From: Flagellimonas amphidinii
GTDB lineage: Bacteria > Bacteroidota > Bacteroidia > Flavobacteriales > Flavobacteriaceae
DNA: 64,000 nucleotides
Assembly: GCF_013090115.1 (NCBI RefSeq)
Contig: NZ_JABFNN010000045.1
Coordinates: 109,813 to 173,812 of the forward strand
Reading direction: 5' to 3'
Made by a program: the position numbers and the translations under genes
Shown: in pieces, positions 62,631 to 64,000 of the stretch
Layout of the letters: every line of letters begins with the position of its first letter
Numbering within the stretch: position 1 is the first letter of the stretch
The notes under the pieces: generated by a model
The model's input: only the letters and a program-made list of their open reading frames with translations
What the model was told of the DNA's origin: nothing
Databases searched by the model: none

Positions 62631-63851
62631 ATGAAGATTCAAAAAGCATTAAGGTCATTGGTATGGTTACTGTGGTTACTGTATTGCCCGATCGTCACGG
62701 CCCAGATAAAGGTAGATTCGGTTTTTCCGGGATCCAATGTAAAAGTCGTCCGGATTGATAACCGGAACAATGCGTTGCGCATACGTTCGGTCAAGAAAAA
62801 TGGCGATGTGTATCAGTTGTGGTTTTATTTTGGCGTTTCGGGCTTCGACTCCCAAAAGCCCTTGACCCTTTTTGTAGAGGGAACTTCGGAGAAGATGCTC
62901 CCGGCACTTCCCGCATTCAGCTACGACAAAAAAAACTGGGACCGCACCCCGGGGTTTTTCAAGGGCGATGGTATGGAATACATCATCCGGCCCAAGGGAG
63001 ACACACTTTATTTCGCCACCGGATACCCGTACCTATACGCACAGCTAAGGCAATTGGAACAGGATATGGCCCCAAACGCCCATGTACAAGTAAGCGACCT
63101 TACAAGAAGCGAGGAGGGCAGGGTGATAAAACTCTTTCGGATTACTGATGGCGATATCCCGGATCCCGGAAAGGCCCTGGTTTGGATCTTGGCCCGTAAC
63201 CACGCCTTTGAGTCGCATTCGAACCACGTCATCGAAGGCCTTGTCCGCTATTTGGCCTCGGACGATCAAAAGGCCGCTTTTCTCAGGAAAAACGCCATTG
63301 TTTTTGTGGTGCCCATGATGGACGTTGATATGGTGGAACGGGGCGGCAGCGGAAAGGATCAGGAACGGGGCGACTTTAACCGCAATTGGGAAAACCCCGA
63401 ATATTGGAACGCCATAAAGGCCGTAAAAAGGAAAATTGCCGAAACGGCGGCGACAAACGACCTGCGTATTTTTATCGATAGCCACGATCCTTTTCCGGGA
63501 AGTAAGGAAACCAACTATGGGGCGTTCTTTTACAGTTTGCACAACGAAGGGGGCCACCCCAAATCGGAAAAATTAGACTTCTTTCGAAACCTATTACGGC
63601 AAAACGGTGGTTATCGGTTCCTGCGAAGACCTTCCTATAAAACCAAGGGCATGAACGCGGCATCCTATATCGATTCGGTATACCCGCATCTGGATATTGC
63701 CACATCCATGGAGACCGGCTGGGTGAACAGGACCGATGGCGAGGAATATACCATTCCCCGTTATCATTTGCACGGCGAGATCATTGGTAAAGGCATCAGC
63801 GATTTTATACGGCGCTCCCCGGCTTCCGGACAAGAGTCGAACCCGAAATAG
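62631..63851 (+). CDS. Secreted M14-family zinc carboxypeptidase-like protein
   Basis: A 406-residue exported M14 peptidase; signal peptide ends near IVTAQI (about 24). An N-terminal beta domain (about 28-145) and an M14 catalytic domain follow, the layout of cytosolic-carboxypeptidase-like (M14D) enzymes. Zinc ligands H191 and E194 (ARNHAFESH) and H285 (FIDSHDPF), substrate-binding N250/R251 (DFNRNWE) and base E361 (SMETGW) are all visible, so it should be active. A carboxypeptidase in a glycan operon may remove amino acids linked to the glycan. Last complete gene; the 149 bases after it hold nothing I recognise. Confidence 0.85.
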   Translation: MKIQKALRSLVWLLWLLYCPIVTAQIKVDSVFPGSNVKVVRIDNRNNALRIRSVKKNGDVYQLWFYFGVSGFDSQKPLTLFVEGTSEKMLPALPAFSYDKKNWDRTPGFFKGDGMEYIIRPKGDTLYFATGYPYLYAQLRQLEQDMAPNAHVQVSDLTRSEEGRVIKLFRITDGDIPDPGKALVWILARNHAFESHSNHVIEGLVRYLASDDQKAAFLRKNAIVFVVPMMDVDMVERGGSGKDQERGDFNRNWENPEYWNAIKAVKRKIAETAATNDLRIFIDSHDPFPGSKETNYGAFFYSLHNEGGHPKSEKLDFFRNLLRQNGGYRFLRRPSYKTKGMNAASYIDSVYPHLDIATSMETGWVNRTDGEEYTIPRYHLHGEIIGKGISDFIRRSPASGQESNPK

Positions 63852-64000
63852 CCACAAAACCTAGGGCTCTGGGAAAAGGTATTAGTCCGTTATTCCTGAG
63901 TAGAATGTATTGTACCCCTGACCCTTTCATTTTTTCCAAACTTTAGGTTATTTAATTTCAAATAACTTTTTGTTTAAAAACTCACGCTCCGGTTCTTTAA

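Noticed and set aside
1..64000. CRISPR arrays, phage genes, restriction or other defence systems
   Set aside because: No regularly spaced repeats, Cas-like proteins, phage structural genes, transposases or restriction enzymes were recognised; the only hint is the decayed fragment near 24,745.

Overview
The window looks like chromosome of a marine Bacteroidota bacterium, most likely family Flavobacteriaceae. The evidence is three SusC/SusD outer-membrane pairs, two FecR anti-sigma factors and one Bacteroidota-type ECF sigma factor, many lipoproteins and secreted enzymes, A-rich gene starts without strong Shine-Dalgarno sequences, and TAnnTTTG-type -7 promoter elements. No rRNA, CRISPR array, transposase, integrase or phage gene was seen.

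Region 1 (1-9,939, + strand): FecR, SusC with an STN domain, SusD and a very large FG-GAP/ASPIC lipoprotein. This is a sigma/anti-sigma controlled uptake system whose sigma gene is not in the window. Region 2 (10,107-24,596): a DinB-like secreted protein, then a minus-strand run FecR > SusC > SusD > TlpA-like lipoprotein > M16 peptidase > DsbD, with an ECF sigma gene facing away. The set suggests import and reductive breakdown of disulfide-containing peptides. Region 3 (24,597-25,213) is a scar: a stop-interrupted gene remnant and the 3' half of a tRNA-Asp-like gene with its terminator.

Region 4 (25,214-30,714) is a galactosamine/tagatose catabolic cluster: class II aldolase, PfkB kinase, GatZ/KbaZ-like subunit, DeoR-family regulator, and AgaS on the opposite strand, with repeated operator-like dyads. 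Region 5 (30,840-63,851) is a large glycan-utilisation locus built as two divergent transcription units around 38,200-38,380. Leftwards it encodes an Nramp-fold transporter without the usual metal motif, an unknown lipoprotein, a cytochrome c-sorbosone dehydrogenase fusion, a secreted amidohydrolase and a GH36-type enzyme. Rightwards it encodes an M20 amidohydrolase, an atypical SDR, a DapA-family lyase, an EamA permease and RidA, then SusC/SusD. A DadA-like oxidase follows, then a tight operon: GH20, amidohydrolase, jelly-roll protein, second GH36-type enzyme, lyase-like lipoprotein, tandem alpha/beta hydrolase, beta-propeller glycosidase, SGNH esterase, Tat-exported pyruvyltransferase-like protein and M14 carboxypeptidase.

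Together regions 4 and 5 suggest a system for a decorated glycan containing galactose or GalNAc. Outer-membrane SusCD imports fragments, GH36/GH20 enzymes trim sugars, esterases and possibly pyruvyl- or amide-directed enzymes strip decorations, an extracytoplasmic dehydrogenase plus amidohydrolase-fold lactonases may oxidise some monomers, and cytoplasmic AgaS/kinase/aldolase and M20/SDR/DapA/RidA enzymes finish catabolism. The substrate is not known from sequence. The right-hand half alternates between GC-richer and AT-richer blocks with switches inside genes, which suggests assembly by recombination between diverged versions.
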